Assembly: GCA_902797525.1 (NCBI GenBank)
Contig: CADBSZ010000026.1
Span: 1-6,149 of the forward strand
Source of the DNA: an uncultured Ruminococcus sp.
GTDB taxonomy: Bacteria; Bacillota; Clostridia; Oscillospirales; Acutalibacteraceae
Reading direction: 5' to 3'
DNA length: 6,149 nucleotides
Part shown: positions 1 through 5,315 of the stretch, piece by piece
Position numbering within the stretch: position 1 is the first letter of the stretch
Layout: each line of letters opens with the position of its first letter
Position numbers and translations under genes: made by a program
The notes under the pieces: model-generated
What the model saw: the letters and a program-made list of their open reading frames with translations, nothing else
What the model was told of the DNA's origin: nothing
Databases searched by the model: none

Positions 1-338
1 TCGGTAATATTGCCTTCGCTGTCAAGCGTGACGATGATGTAAGACGTAATTTCCATAGGAATGTCTCCGTCCATGCCGTGCTTTTGAATTTTGAAGGGCT
101 TTGCGTTTTCAAAGTTTTCCGAGTTGTCCGTGCCTTCCGGGTTGCTGTCATCAAATTCGCCGGGAGGAAACAAATCAAATCGGTTGTTTTTCTCCAAAAG
201 CTGATTCAGACCGTGTTCCATCGTGCGCACGGAGTTTGCAAAATTGTTGATGTTAACCGCCGCAAAAATGCCCAGAATCACAATTCCGATGAGCAGCATA
301 TTGATGAGGATAATCCGCCACCTTAGTTTTTTAATCAT
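1..338 (-). CDS. Sensor histidine kinase, N-terminal part (runs off the left edge)
   Basis: This is the first 112 codons of a membrane sensor kinase, read leftwards and cut by the window edge. The translation begins MIKKLRWRIILINMLL and has no stop to base 1. A basic N-terminus is followed by one hydrophobic segment (about residues 9-28). After that comes a probably extracytoplasmic stretch rich in Asp, Glu and Asn (about 50-75), ending near residues 96-112 in a segment containing SYIIVTLDSEGNI, which resembles the core strand of an extracellular sensor fold. The HAMP, DHp and ATPase domains would lie outside the window, so the kinase call rests on this layout and on position. The start ATG overlaps the last 8 bases of the response regulator gene (ATGATTAA), implying translational coupling and a shared transcript. 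By the regulator's promoter motif this would be a CiaH-like partner, but that is inference. Confidence 0.85.
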   Translation of the reverse strand, partial: MIKKLRWRIILINMLLIGIVILGIFAAVNINNFANSVRTMEHGLNQLLEKNNRFDLFPPGEFDDSNPEGTDNSENFENAKPFKIQKHGMDGDIPMEITSYIIVTLDSEGNIT

Positions 339-1008
339 TTTTATGCTCCAATCTGTAGCCCATTTTTTTGATAGCCTTTATTTCTGTAGAAGAATTAATA
401 AAGTGGAGTTTGCGGCGCAAAAACGAAATATACGCTTCCACATTGTTTGAGCCTGCGTCGGAGTCATAGCCCCAAACCCTGGTGATTAAATCCTCTTTTG
501 AAAGAATCATATTCGGATTGGCAATCAGCAGCTTTAAAATTTCGGCTTCCTTAAAATTCAAACGAACCGATTTGCCGTCCTTGCTCAGCTCGCAGGTGGA
601 CGCGTTAAACTGAAAATCGCCGAAGCCCGTTTCGTCAAGCATTACCTCGCCGTGGCGGCGCGTCAGCGCCTTAATACGCGCCAAAAGCTCCTCGGGCGCA
701 AAGGGCTTGGTCATATAATCGTCCGCGCCGCTGTTGAGTCCGCTCACCTTGTCGGGCACGGTGTCCTTGGCGGTCAGCATGAGAATCGGCGTGTTGATTT
801 TATTCTTGCGCAGCTCATATGCAATCTGAAAGCCGTCGCGGTAGGGGAGCATGATGTCGAGAATAATCACGTCGTAAATCCCGCTCAGTCCGTAGTCCAG
901 TCCGTCGTTGCCGTCGTGCACCACGTCAACCATATATTTTTGTTCTGTCAAAATCTGCTTGAGCGCGCGCGCCAGCAGCTTTTCGTCTTCAACAATTAAT
1001 ACCTGCAT
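331..1008 (-). CDS. OmpR/PhoB-family response regulator, possibly CiaR-like
   Basis: This 225-residue DNA-binding response regulator is of normal length for the family. The receiver domain (about 1-115) has the acidic pair E7/D8, the phospho-acceptor D51 in the context VIILDIMLP, the switch threonine T79 and the invariant K101 in TKPF. The C-terminal winged helix (about 125-222) has the usual KEAEILKLL, a WGYDSD segment, a recognition helix around NNVEAYISFLRRKL, and a GYRLE wing. It should be phosphorylated by the kinase that starts within its last codons. The ATG at 1006-1008 follows a GGCGG-containing Shine-Dalgarno site. It has its own promoter at 1085-1057. Repeats of TTTAAG-N5-TTTAAG in the adjacent intergenic region match the known target of streptococcal CiaR, and WGYDSD resembles the equivalent CiaR segment. 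CiaR-like is therefore a reasonable functional guess, but orthology is not shown. Confidence 0.95.
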   Translation of the reverse strand: MQVLIVEDEKLLARALKQILTEQKYMVDVVHDGNDGLDYGLSGIYDVIILDIMLPYRDGFQIAYELRKNKINTPILMLTAKDTVPDKVSGLNSGADDYMTKPFAPEELLARIKALTRRHGEVMLDETGFGDFQFNASTCELSKDGKSVRLNFKEAEILKLLIANPNMILSKEDLITRVWGYDSDAGSNNVEAYISFLRRKLHFINSSTEIKAIKKMGYRLEHKND

Positions 1009-1040
1009 GTCATTACCGCCTTTTCTTTAGAATATGAAAA

Positions 1041-1062
1041 TACTGTTTATATACTGATTATA
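1041..1062. repeat. Tandem 11-bp repeat over the -10 of the response regulator promoter
   Basis: Two head-to-tail 11-mers, TACTGTTTATA (1041-1051) and TACTGATTATA (1052-1062), differ at one base. They cover the -10 and expected start site of the leftward promoter. An 11-bp period is the spacing typical of OmpR-family half-sites, so this could be a second operator, possibly repressive. The region also forms an imperfect dyad, ACTGTT (1042-1047) with AACAGT (1062-1067). Chance in AT-rich DNA is not excluded. Confidence 0.4.
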
Positions 1063-1085
1063 ACAGTTAAAAGGTTACACGGCAA
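1057..1085 (-). promoter_or_regulatory. Promoter of the two-component operon
   Basis: Read leftwards, a -35-like TTGCCG (1085-1080) is followed by a 17-bp spacer and a perfect TATAAT (1062-1057). Transcription would start near 1050, leaving a leader of about 40 bases before the regulator ATG. The -35 matches consensus at only four of six positions, which fits a promoter assisted by an activator bound at the adjacent box (1104-1088). Confidence 0.6.
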
Positions 1086-1087
1086 GC

Positions 1088-1104
1088 CTTAAAAAACGCT
1101 GAAA
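1088..1104 (-). promoter_or_regulatory. Degenerate regulator box upstream of the response regulator gene
   Basis: On the minus strand the sequence reads TTTCAG-CGTTT-TTTAAG, i.e. two half-sites 11 bp apart, one exact and one with a single change from the TTTAAG found in the two rightward boxes. It ends 2 bp before the -35 of the leftward promoter. This suggests autoregulation by the response regulator. The distance to the -10 is 25 bp rather than the 10 bp seen in the rightward copies, so the mode of action would differ. Confidence 0.45.
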
Positions 1105-1170
1105 AAACATTTTTCTTTTTTAATTTGCGCCTTTTTGAACCATTCGTCAAAAAACGGAATTATTTTAAAA

Positions 1171-1203
1171 TTTAAGACTTTTTTAAGGTTGCGCCGTTAT
1201 GAT
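1171..1203 (+). promoter_or_regulatory. Upstream TTTAAG-N5-TTTAAG box with -10 (P1)
   Basis: Exact half-sites TTTAAG lie at 1171-1176 and 1182-1187, 11 bp centre to centre. Ten bases later comes TATGAT (1198-1203). No good -35 is present at the right distance; the repeat occupies that region, as expected for a promoter that depends on an OmpR-type activator. The same geometry is known for CiaR-controlled promoters of streptococci. Expected start is near 1210. Confidence 0.6.
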
Positions 1204-1209
1204 AAAGCC

Positions 1210-1267
1210 AACAAAGAAAGAACGGCACACCGAAAAAAGAAAACCTTAAAAAATTTAAGGCTTTTTT
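1210..1267 (+). ncRNA. Possible very short RNA from P1 ending at an AT-rich hairpin
   Basis: Transcription from P1 would start near 1210. CCTTAAA (1244-1250) pairs with TTTAAGG (1254-1260) around an AAA loop, and six T follow (1262-1267), a weak terminator shape. The product would be about 58 bases, purine-rich, with no convincing reading frame. Pneumococcal CiaR drives several small RNAs from such promoters, which motivates the idea. The hairpin is weak and its right arm is also a half-site of P2, so the structure may simply reflect the DNA-binding repeat. Confidence 0.2.
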
Positions 1268-1286
1268 AAGGTTGACGCGGTAAGAT
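1254..1286 (+). promoter_or_regulatory. Proximal TTTAAG-N5-TTTAAG box with -10 (P2) of the VTC operon
   Basis: Exact half-sites TTTAAG lie at 1254-1259 and 1265-1270, followed after 10 bases by the -10-like TAAGAT (1281-1286), the same geometry as P1. The start would be near 1293, giving a leader of about 25 bases with the AAAGGGG ribosome site at 1303-1309 and the VTC ATG at 1318. This is the most likely promoter of the VTC-DUF4956 operon, and activation by the neighbouring response regulator is inferred from motif and position. Confidence 0.65.
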
Positions 1287-1317
1287 ACAGCCGTAAGCTA
1301 AGAAAGGGGTTCGCACC

Positions 1318-2040
1318 ATGAAAATTCAAACCGTTTTCGAAAGAACCGAAAAAAAATACATTCTCACCATCTCTCAGCGCAACGCGCTGCTGAAAAGAAT
1401 TGCGGAATACATCAAGCCCGACGAATACGGTGAAAGCACCGTTTGCTCGCTGTATTTCGACACCGACAACAATCAGCTGATTCGCCGCTCGATGGAAAAG
1501 CCGGTCTATAAAGAAAAGCTCAGGCTCAGAAGCTACTCCACCCCGAAGGCAGGCAGCAACGTATTCCTTGAGCTGAAAAAGAAATACAACGGCGTGGTTT
1601 ACAAGCGCCGCAAAACGATGGAATACACGCAGGCGATGGCGTATCTCAACCGTGGCGTAATGCCCGACGATTCGCAGATTATGCGCGAAATTGACTGGTC
1701 AATGCACTACTACAAGGGCATCAGGCCGATGATGTTTATCGCCTATGACCGCACCGCGTTCTACAGCAAAACCGACCATGAACTGCGGCTCACCTTTGAC
1801 CGCAACGTTCGCTTCCGCACCGACAATCTTGACCTTTCAAAGGGGCACTACGGTGAGCGGATTCTCGAACACGGACTTTGCATTATGGAAATTAAAGCGC
1901 TGAGCACCATGCCGCTCTGGCTGACCGAGGCGCTGAATGAATTAAAGCTGTTTCCGGGCACGTTCTCCAAATACGGTACCGCATATCAGCTGACCGAAAG
2001 CAGAAAACATCAATTTGAAGGAGGACAATACTGTGCTTGA
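1318..2040 (+). CDS. VTC-domain (polyphosphate polymerase fold) protein
   Basis: The 240-residue product is soluble, with no signal or membrane segment, and is essentially one VTC domain. This domain is the catalytic tunnel that makes inorganic polyphosphate from ATP in the yeast vacuolar transporter chaperone. Visible family hallmarks are ERTEKKY (8-14), the basic strand KEKLRLRSY (65-73), LELKKKY (84-90) followed by YKRRK (95-99), YDRTAF (143-148), LTFDRNVRFR (158-167), IMEIKAL (189-195) with the likely metal-binding E191 and basic K193, and FSKYGTAY (216-223). The charged tunnel residues therefore appear intact. The ATG has AAAGGGG eight bases upstream. It is followed by a DUF4956 membrane protein with an 8-base overlap, a pairing common in bacteria and often joined by a CotH-like kinase, which is absent here. 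Polyphosphate synthesis is likely from fold but bacterial members are poorly characterised. Confidence 0.9.
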   Translation: MKIQTVFERTEKKYILTISQRNALLKRIAEYIKPDEYGESTVCSLYFDTDNNQLIRRSMEKPVYKEKLRLRSYSTPKAGSNVFLELKKKYNGVVYKRRKTMEYTQAMAYLNRGVMPDDSQIMREIDWSMHYYKGIRPMMFIAYDRTAFYSKTDHELRLTFDRNVRFRTDNLDLSKGHYGERILEHGLCIMEIKALSTMPLWLTEALNELKLFPGTFSKYGTAYQLTESRKHQFEGGQYCA

Positions 2041-2716
2041 AACCATTTTCCAACCGATTTATTCATCCACCGACCAACTCACCACTTCCGTATATCTCAT
2101 TTGCTCGATTGCTTCGCTTGTTCTCGGAGCAATCATCGCGTGGGCGGCAGGCTTTAAAAGCCGTCAAAGCAAAAGCTTTTTGCTGTCGCTGTTGCTGATT
2201 CCCGTCATCGTTCAGATGGTGATTATGCTCGTCAATGACAATGTCGGCGCCGGCGTGGCGGTCATGGGCGCGTTCTCGCTGGTTCGTTTCAGAAGCGCAC
2301 CCGGCTCCGCAAAGGAAATTGTCAGCATTTTCCTCGCCATGGCAACCGGCTTGGCAACCGCAAAGGGGTATCTCGCGTTAGCGGCGCTGTTCGTAGTGGT
2401 GATTTGCCTGATTATGGTGTTGTCCAACTTCATCCGCTTCAAGGAAAAGGACGACCTGCAAAGAGAACTGCGCATCACCATTCCCGAGGATTTAAATTAC
2501 GCGCACGAGTTTGACGACCTTTTTGAAACATACACCAATTCCCAAAAGCTACTCAATGTCAAAACCGCCAACATGGGCAGCCTTTATAAGCTCACCTACC
2601 GTGTTGAGCTGAAAAGCGAGGACGATGTGCAGCGCTTCATCGACGATTTGCGCTGCCGCAACGGCAATCTTGAAATTGCCGTCCTGCTTCCCGCGGTTAA
2701 CGAGGGTACGCTTTAA
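2033..2716 (+). CDS. DUF4956 family membrane protein, partner of the VTC protein
   Basis: I place the start at GTG 2033, giving 227 residues. It is preceded by GAAGGAGG (2017-2024) at 8 bases, and it overlaps the VTC stop by 8 bases. The in-frame TTG at 2015 lies on top of that ribosome site and is less likely. Hydrophobic segments lie at about 19-39, 49-67, 97-110 and 112-133. Between them is the DUF4956 signature GAFSLVRFRSAPGSAKEI (79-96). The C-terminal part (about 138-227) is a soluble alpha/beta domain with ELRITIP and YKLTYRVELKSEDDVQRFI, resembling an ACT-like or ferredoxin-like fold. The family has no settled biochemical role. By analogy to yeast, where VTC catalysis is coupled to membrane translocation, it may anchor the polymerase or help move its product; that is inference. 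Confidence 0.9.
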   Translation: MLETIFQPIYSSTDQLTTSVYLICSIASLVLGAIIAWAAGFKSRQSKSFLLSLLLIPVIVQMVIMLVNDNVGAGVAVMGAFSLVRFRSAPGSAKEIVSIFLAMATGLATAKGYLALAALFVVVICLIMVLSNFIRFKEKDDLQRELRITIPEDLNYAHEFDDLFETYTNSQKLLNVKTANMGSLYKLTYRVELKSEDDVQRFIDDLRCRNGNLEIAVLLPAVNEGTL

Positions 2717-2755
2717 TACGTTTTCATCTACACTTTTCTTAATGTATCTCCTTAA

Positions 2756-2794
2756 AGTAAAGCGGAGCGGCTGATAAGGCTGCTCCGTTTTACT
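2756..2794. terminator. Probable bidirectional intrinsic terminator between converging genes
   Basis: Arms of 16 bases (2756-2771 and 2779-2794) pair throughout if two G-U wobbles are allowed, around a 7-base loop. The core is CGGAGC/GCTCCG flanked by GTAAA/TTTTAC. It sits 40 bases after the DUF4956 stop and one base beyond the XRE gene stop on the other strand. T-tracts are modest on both sides (within TTTTACTGTTAATTTT rightwards; CTTTACTTTAAGG leftwards), so it probably serves both transcripts. Confidence 0.75.
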
Positions 2795-2795
2795 G

Positions 2796-3458
2796 TTAAT
2801 TTTCCGTCTTATTGTGGTTGCGGACGTTGCGTTCCGAGAACTGAATCAAATTAAACAGCGACGACGCGCCCTTGTCAAAATAGCTCGAAATAATGTCGGG
2901 AGACAGCGTCAGCGCCAGCTCCTCGCGTTCAATCACTGCGTCTGCAATCTCCAAATCGAGCATCATCGAGGCGGTGGTCAAATTTTTATAACGGCTTTTA
3001 TCGAGCGAAAACATGCTTTGCACGTTGCTTTCCTCGGCGCAATATATCGCACGGAACACCTGATACTCGGCGCCCATCAAATAATTGCTGACGGCGTTTG
3101 TCAGCCGCTTGCTGCCCATCTGCGCCAGCAGGTCATACACGATTGTGGTGGTGTTCATCAGCAGCTTGCGGTTGATTTGGTTAATCATATTTCCCTTGAG
3201 GTGCCGGATGTCATCGCTGTCGGGCATGTCGGCCACCGATGACGGGTTGCGCTGAACGGTTCTGCCCAGCAGATAATCGGCTGACACCTCATAATAATCC
3301 GCTGCCTTCACCAAAAAATCCAAGCCGCATTCTCGGATTCCCTTTTCATAATGCGACAGCAGCGCCTGCGAAATTCCCAGGTCGGCAGCAGCCTGTTTTT
3401 GGCTTAAACCGCGCTCCTTGCGTAAAAAAGTCATAATTCTCGGAAAATCCTTGTTCAA
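2796..3458 (-). CDS. XRE-family helix-turn-helix transcriptional regulator
   Basis: The 220-residue product has an N-terminal XRE/Cro-type DNA-binding domain (about 6-67). Its helix-turn-helix is LSQKQAAADLGISQALLSHYEKG (positions 18-40 given as LSQKQAAADLG then ISQALLSHYEKG), and it ends in the typical SADYLLGRT (59-67). The remaining 150 residues are mostly helical and of a kind I do not recognise; they may sense a ligand or mediate dimerisation. The start is TTG at 3458, eight bases after GAGGTG on the minus strand; the next in-frame ATG (residue 9) would cut into the first helix. It is read opposite the phosphatase-leuB-PHP operon, from a promoter that overlaps that operon's leader. The 16-bp palindrome at 3501-3516 is its most likely operator, implying autoregulation and control of the rightward operon. 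Confidence 0.9.
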   Translation of the reverse strand: MNKDFPRIMTFLRKERGLSQKQAAADLGISQALLSHYEKGIRECGLDFLVKAADYYEVSADYLLGRTVQRNPSSVADMPDSDDIRHLKGNMINQINRKLLMNTTTIVYDLLAQMGSKRLTNAVSNYLMGAEYQVFRAIYCAEESNVQSMFSLDKSRYKNLTTASMMLDLEIADAVIEREELALTLSPDIISSYFDKGASSLFNLIQFSERNVRNHNKTEN

Positions 3459-3462
3459 AACC

Positions 3463-3492
3463 TTGACACCTCATTTTATTTAATAGTATAAT
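3463..3492 (+). promoter_or_regulatory. Consensus sigma-A promoter of the phosphatase-leuB-PHP operon
   Basis: Perfect TTGACA (3463-3468) and perfect TATAAT (3487-3492) are separated by 18 bp. The start would be near 3499, giving a leader of about 74 bases before the ATG at 3573. The promoter lies just upstream of the XRE gene start, inside that gene's own leader region on the other strand. Such a strong unassisted promoter usually implies a repressor; the palindrome immediately downstream is the candidate site. Confidence 0.85.
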
Positions 3493-3500
3493 AAGTTGTT

Positions 3501-3516
3501 GTAAGCGTGCGCTTAC
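3501..3516. promoter_or_regulatory. Palindromic operator candidate GTAAGCG-TG-CGCTTAC
   Basis: Perfect 7-bp arms flank a 2-bp centre. It lies at about +3 to +18 of the rightward transcript and just after the start of the leftward one, so a bound protein could block both promoters. The XRE protein encoded next door is the simplest candidate. The centre is 2 bp wider than a CcpA cre site (TGWAANCGNTNWCA), although the half-site resembles LacI-family operators. Confidence 0.6.
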
Positions 3517-3525
3517 TATACAAAC

Positions 3526-3554
3526 AGTATATTTCAAATTTAACCGTTTGTAAA
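3526..3554 (-). promoter_or_regulatory. Promoter of the XRE regulator gene
   Basis: Read leftwards, TTTACA (3554-3549), a 17-bp spacer and TATACT (3531-3526) form a near-consensus sigma-A promoter. Transcription would start near 3519, with a leader of about 60 bases to the TTG at 3458. It points towards the rightward promoter at 3463-3492. A 7-bp inverted pair, TACAAAC (3519-3525) and GTTTGTA (3546-3552), brackets most of it and could be a further binding site or RNA stem. Confidence 0.65.
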
Positions 3555-3572
3555 TATCTATCGGAGAATTTT

Positions 3573-4196
3573 ATGAAATCTTATGTCATTCATTTTATCC
3601 GCCACGGTGCGATTGACGAAACGCTGTCCGGAAAATACATCGGCACCACGGACGTCCCGCTGTCAGACAAGGGCAAGCTGGCGCTTCGCAAGCTCGACCA
3701 TGAAATGAAATACCCCTTTACACAGGTGGTGTTCACCAGTCCCTTAAAGCGCTGCACCGAAACCTGCAATATCCTTTATCCGCACCTGACGCCGCTGGTG
3801 ATTGCCAACCTCAGCGAATGCAACTTCGGCGAGTGGGAGGGCAAAACCGCCGATGAGCTCAAGGACGACGGGGATTTTCAAAAGTGGCTGGCAGGCGACA
3901 ATTCCGTTAAGCCGCCGAGAGGGGAGAGCAACGCCGATTTTGTGCGCCGCATCTGCCGCATGTTCGAGAGCATCGTCGAGGGCTTGATGAAAACCGGCAC
4001 CACCGAAAGCGCCATCGTGACCCACGGCGGCGTGATTATGACGCTGCTTGCTGTTTACGGTCTGCCGCAGGCAAAGCCCTTTGAGTGGACAATGGACAAC
4101 GGCTTTGGTTATTCGGTTCGCATAACGCCCATGCTGTGGCAGCGTGACAAGGTGGCGGAGGTCTTTGCACGGATTCCGTTTAAGGATGAACAATAA
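3573..4196 (+). CDS. Histidine phosphatase family protein (phosphoglycerate mutase-like)
   Basis: This 207-residue cytosolic enzyme belongs to the branch-1 histidine phosphatase superfamily. The catalytic RHG motif is R10-H11-G12, H11 being the residue that is phosphorylated. Other family elements are SPLKRCTET (56-64, with R60), ECNFGEWEG (82-90, with acid E82 as proton donor), the GES motif (117-119) and the second catalytic histidine in THGG (H151). The FGEWEG arrangement is common in CobC-type alpha-ribazole phosphatases and in small-molecule phosphatases, so the substrate cannot be fixed from sequence, and no cobalamin genes are nearby. I use ATG 3573 with GGAG six bases upstream; an in-frame GTG at 3507 lies inside the operator and adds residues before the conserved first strand. 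It is the first gene of a rightward operon, 40 bases before leuB. Confidence 0.92.
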   Translation: MKSYVIHFIRHGAIDETLSGKYIGTTDVPLSDKGKLALRKLDHEMKYPFTQVVFTSPLKRCTETCNILYPHLTPLVIANLSECNFGEWEGKTADELKDDGDFQKWLAGDNSVKPPRGESNADFVRRICRMFESIVEGLMKTGTTESAIVTHGGVIMTLLAVYGLPQAKPFEWTMDNGFGYSVRITPMLWQRDKVAEVFARIPFKDEQ

Positions 4197-4236
4197 TATT
4201 TCTTTTTTAGAATTATCATATTAAGGAGTAATCTTT

Positions 4237-5307
4237 ATGAACAACTACAAAATCACATTATTAAAAGGCGACGGCATCGGTCCCGAAATCGTGAACCAGG
4301 CTGTCAAGGTACTCGACAAGGCGGCGGAAAAGTTCGGCTTTACCGTTTCTTATGACGAGGCGCTGCTGGGCGGCTGCGCGATTGACGCAACCGGCGTTCC
4401 GCTTCCCGAGGAAACCGTTGCCAAGTGTAAGGCGAGCGACAGTGTGCTGTTGGGCGCGGTCGGTGGCCCCAAGTGGGACAGCCAGCCCGGCAACAACCGT
4501 CCCGAAGCCGGCCTTTTGGGTATTCGCGGCGCGCTCGGCTTGTTTGCCAACCTGCGTCCGTCCGTCATTTTCGGACCGCTGAAAAGCGCTTCTCCCATCA
4601 AGGATGAAATCATCGGCGACAACATGGACATTATGATTGTCCGCGAGCTGACCGGAGGCATTTACTTCGGCGAGCGCGGCAGAAAAGAGGTTGACGGCCG
4701 GCCTGCCGCGTGGGATACCGAAATGTATACCGTTGCCGAGGTGGAGCGTATTGCGCGCGTTGCCTTTGATTTGGCGATGAAGCGCGGCAAGCGCGTCACC
4801 AGCGTTGACAAGGCAAACGTTCTCGAATCTTCCCGTCTGTGGAGAGAAACCGTTATCCGCGTCAGCAAGGATTATCCCGAGGTGGAGCTCAACCACATGT
4901 ATGTTGACAACTGCGCGATGCAGCTTGTGCGCAACCCCAAGCAGTTTGACGTTATTGTTACTTCCAACATCTTTGGCGATATTCTTTCGGACGAGGCGTC
5001 TATGATTGCCGGCTCCATCGGAATGCTCGCTTCCGCCAGCCTTTCCGGCGGCAAGCTCGGTCTGTATGAGCCGATTCACGGCTCTGCGCCTGACATCGCA
5101 GGTCAAAATATCGCCAATCCCCTGGCAACCATTTTATCCGTTGCCATGATGCTCCGATATTCTCTCAATCAGTCCGAGGCGGCGGTTGCTATTGAAGATG
5201 CGGTAGCCAAGGTGCTCGAAACCAACCGTACCCCTGATATTTATGAAGAAGGAATGAATAAGGTCAGCTGTGAGGAGATGGGCGACCTCGTCTGCGCGCA
5301 GCTTTAA
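4237..5307 (+). CDS. leuB: 3-isopropylmalate dehydrogenase
   Basis: LeuB carries out the third step of leucine synthesis, oxidising and decarboxylating 3-isopropylmalate to 2-oxoisocaproate with NAD+. The 356-residue length is normal. Substrate arginines R97, R107 and R136 are present, as are catalytic Y143 and K192 and metal ligands D224, D248 and D252. Other visible motifs are [11 protein letters not shown] (8-18), GAVGGPKWD (73-81), [11 protein letters not shown] (136-146), and the NAD-binding HGSAPDIAG (281-289), where D286 favours NAD over NADP. The REL-TGG loop marks LeuB rather than isocitrate or tartrate dehydrogenases. AAGGAG lies eight bases before the ATG. There is no terminator or T-box-like leader in the 40-base gap before it, so it shares a transcript with the histidine phosphatase. 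No leuA, leuC or leuD is adjacent, unusual for a leucine gene; they may lie elsewhere in the genome. Confidence 0.97.
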   Translation: MNNYKITLLKGDGIGPEIVNQAVKVLDKAAEKFGFTVSYDEALLGGCAIDATGVPLPEETVAKCKASDSVLLGAVGGPKWDSQPGNNRPEAGLLGIRGALGLFANLRPSVIFGPLKSASPIKDEIIGDNMDIMIVRELTGGIYFGERGRKEVDGRPAAWDTEMYTVAEVERIARVAFDLAMKRGKRVTSVDKANVLESSRLWRETVIRVSKDYPEVELNHMYVDNCAMQLVRNPKQFDVIVTSNIFGDILSDEASMIAGSIGMLASASLSGGKLGLYEPIHGSAPDIAGQNIANPLATILSVAMMLRYSLNQSEAAVAIEDAVAKVLETNRTPDIYEEGMNKVSCEEMGDLVCAQL

Positions 5308-5315
5308 GGTGAACT

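Larger units (their letters stand above)
1167..1292 (+). repeat. Two imperfect copies of a 43-bp promoter unit, 83 bp apart
   Basis: Bases 1167-1209 and 1250-1292 align without gaps at 36 of 43 positions. The first 25 positions differ at only one. Each copy contains AAAATTTAAG, CTTTTTTAAGGTTG, a -10-like hexamer and AGCC. Similarity may weakly continue into the leader (AAGAAAG and GCAC-CC motifs after each copy), suggesting that the second copy, or a decayed first copy, arose by local duplication of the promoter of the VTC operon. An 83-bp offset is close to eight helical turns, so bound proteins would sit on the same face of the DNA. Confidence 0.75.

Noticed and set aside
1101..1153. AT-rich inverted repeats (GAAAAA/TTTTTC near 1101-1115; TTTTTGA/TCAAAAA at 1132-1138 and 1147-1153) as terminators
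   Set aside because: Stems are almost entirely A-T, with no GC core, and no gene ends here on either strand; likely chance in AT-rich intergenic DNA.
2015..2032. TTG at 2015 as the start of the DUF4956 protein
   Set aside because: It overlaps the GAAGGAGG ribosome site that serves the GTG at 2033.
2814..3242. 142-codon plus-strand frame opposite the XRE regulator
   Set aside because: Shadow frame with no family resemblance and no ribosome site; the XRE frame has a clear helix-turn-helix.
3501..3516. CcpA catabolite-repression (cre) site
   Set aside because: The half-sites resemble cre but the centre is two bases too wide for the TGWAANCGNTNWCA pattern.
3346..3537. 63-codon minus-strand frame overlapping the XRE gene start
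   Set aside because: It is out of frame with the regulator, starts at a TTG without a good ribosome site, and lacks any recognisable motif.
3507..3572. GTG at 3507 as an upstream start for the histidine phosphatase
   Set aside because: It lies within the palindrome, just after the predicted transcription start and without a ribosome site; ATG 3573 has GGAG at good spacing and begins at the conserved first strand.
3744..4193. 149-codon minus-strand frame inside the histidine phosphatase gene
   Set aside because: Antisense shadow of a gene with all catalytic residues; no ribosome site or promoter seen.
4197..4236. Leucine attenuator or T-box before leuB
   Set aside because: The 40-base gap has no room for such a leader and shows no terminator hairpin or leucine-codon leader peptide.
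4261..5106. Long open frame of 281 codons on the minus strand inside leuB
   Set aside because: It lies wholly antisense to an intact, motif-complete leuB; its product is low-complexity and without recognisable motifs, as expected from codon bias of the real gene.
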